A program made the translations under genes and the position numbers. Positions 63,301 through 64,000 of a stretch of DNA of 64,000 nt are shown in pieces. Within the stretch, counting starts at the first letter, position 1, and each line of letters begins with the position of its first letter. Below the pieces are notes generated by a model that ran no database searches, was not told where the DNA came from, and saw only the letters and a program-made list of their open reading frames with translations. Source of the DNA: Desulfosarcina ovata subsp. ovata (GTDB lineage Bacteria > Desulfobacterota > Desulfobacteria > Desulfobacterales > Desulfosarcinaceae); NCBI RefSeq assembly GCF_009689005.1, contig NZ_AP021879.1, positions 4,402,001 through 4,466,000 on the forward strand. Reading direction: 5' to 3'.

Positions 63301-64000
63301 ATGTCGACAACCTGGCTTCCCTGCGGCGTTTACCATGAAACCTACGCCCAGGACCATGCATGGTGGCAGACAAGATTCATTCGCGGCAAAATGGTTCTGC
63401 TGGCCTTCATTCTGTTTGCCGTTATTCCTTTCCTTGCGGACTCCTACGGGCTCAGCGTGTGCAACCAGATCGGGTACACCATTCTGGGGGCGCTGGGTGT
63501 CCAGCTGCTGATCGGTTTCTGCGGCCAGATCACCCTTGGGCATGCGGCCTTCCTGGCGGTGGGCGCCTATACCAGCACGCTGCTGATCCTGGAGTTCCCC
63601 TGGCCCCAATGGATGATGCAATGGGGCCTTGCCTATCCGGTCAGCATCTTCATCGCGGCATTGGTTGCCGGCATCTGGAGTGTGCTGTTCGGTCTGCCGT
63701 CAGCCCGGGTCAAGGGCTTCTACCTGATTCTGACCACCATGGCGGCCCAGTTCATCACCGTCGATTTTATCATCACCCAATATGTCAGCCAGATCGGCGG
63801 CCGGGGACAGGCCTTTTCGCTGCCACCGGGCACCATTAAGGTCGGCCCCTGGGTGATCGACAGCGATCTGAAAGTCTATTTTATGATGCTCGCCCTGGTG
63901 ATCGTCTGTGTGATTGCCGTGGTCAACCTGCTACGTTCCAAGGCCGGCCGGGCCTGGGTGGCAATCCGCGACAACGACATCTCCGCCGCGGTGATGGGCA
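63301..64000 (+). CDS. livM: Branched-chain-type ABC transporter permease (LivM-like), 3' end outside window
   Basis: At least 233 residues; the frame is still open at the window edge. ATG 63301 is preceded by AAAGGAAG. GYTILGALGVQLLIGFCGQITLGHAAFLAVGAYTS and FGLPSARVKGFYLILTTMAAQFI are the LivM signatures, and GRAWVAIRDNDISAAVMG is the start of the EAA-type loop that contacts the ATPase. A second ATPase and a binding protein would be expected downstream. Confidence 0.9.
   Translation, partial: MSTTWLPCGVYHETYAQDHAWWQTRFIRGKMVLLAFILFAVIPFLADSYGLSVCNQIGYTILGALGVQLLIGFCGQITLGHAAFLAVGAYTSTLLILEFPWPQWMMQWGLAYPVSIFIAALVAGIWSVLFGLPSARVKGFYLILTTMAAQFITVDFIITQYVSQIGGRGQAFSLPPGTIKVGPWVIDSDLKVYFMMLALVIVCVIAVVNLLRSKAGRAWVAIRDNDISAAVMG

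Overview
The window looks like a chromosome segment of a sulfate-reducing member of the Desulfobacterota, most like Desulfosarcina/Desulfobacteraceae. The strongest evidence is one co-oriented block, aprB-aprA-qmoA-qmoB-qmoC (about 18.3-25.9 kb, minus strand). It encodes both subunits of adenylylsulfate reductase and the complete membrane complex that feeds it electrons. Base composition is fairly GC-rich in the core genes and clearly AT-richer in the defence and transposon genes.

Layout. 0-5 kb: the right part of an insertion sequence (a DruA/DUF4338-type protein plus a DDE transposase) has cut an acyl-CoA synthetase gene. It is followed by an unusual RsmG-TrmH fusion methyltransferase and a scrap of an RHS gene. 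5.3-16.4 kb (minus): an accessory cluster for envelope chemistry, with an octaheme cytochrome carrying HEAT/TPR repeats, two outer-membrane barrel proteins, two DUF1254/DUF1214 proteins, an intact arylsulfatase, the remnant of a second sulfatase, a small monooxygenase-like protein and a PAS sigma54 activator. 16.4-18.3 kb: a VOC lipoprotein fused to a second lipoprotein, and a broken IS110/IS1111 transposase. 18.3-26 kb: qmo/apr. 26.5-33.1 kb: small housekeeping genes (Cys-cluster protein, SDR-like protein, HD hydrolase, DHH phosphoesterase, sugar-phosphate isomerase, Asp/Glu racemase) mixed with three gene remnants and a MITE-like inverted repeat.

33.1-43.7 kb is a defence island: a type I restriction-modification system (half-size hsdS, hsdM, rhuM-like, full-size hsdS, hsdR, YgjP-type metallopeptidase). 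A REP-associated tyrosine transposase (RAYT) and a 174-bp tandem repeat array sit directly in front of hsdR, and remnants of a DarG-type antitoxin and a four-helix protein follow. 43.7-52.1 kb: SpoIIM-family membrane protein, ClpB, a zinc-ribbon-like unknown, an aminotransferase, a TetR regulator, a small membrane protein, a B12-binding-like protein and an EamA transporter. 52.1-56.7 kb: a methyltransferase remnant, three small unknown genes and a two-gene insertion sequence. 57-64 kb: a DUF2325 coiled-coil protein and a DtxR-like regulator, then a divergent branched-chain-type ABC operon (ATPase, acyl-CoA synthetase, two permeases) running off the window edge.

How the genes may work together. 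Apr and Qmo are core sulfate respiration. The sulfatase cluster would release sulfate from organic esters outside the cytoplasm and could in principle feed that pathway; this link is inference. The most unusual architecture is the RAYT/repeat unit inside the restriction locus: the array carries in-frame copies of the RAYT gene's own 5' end, REP palindromes lie inside the RAYT coding sequence, and the RAYT stop overlaps the hsdR start. The window is also rich in dead gene pieces (acyl-CoA synthetase, RHS, sulfatase, histidine kinase, aldo/keto reductase, DarG, four-helix protein, methyltransferase, IS1111), which indicates active insertion and deletion.
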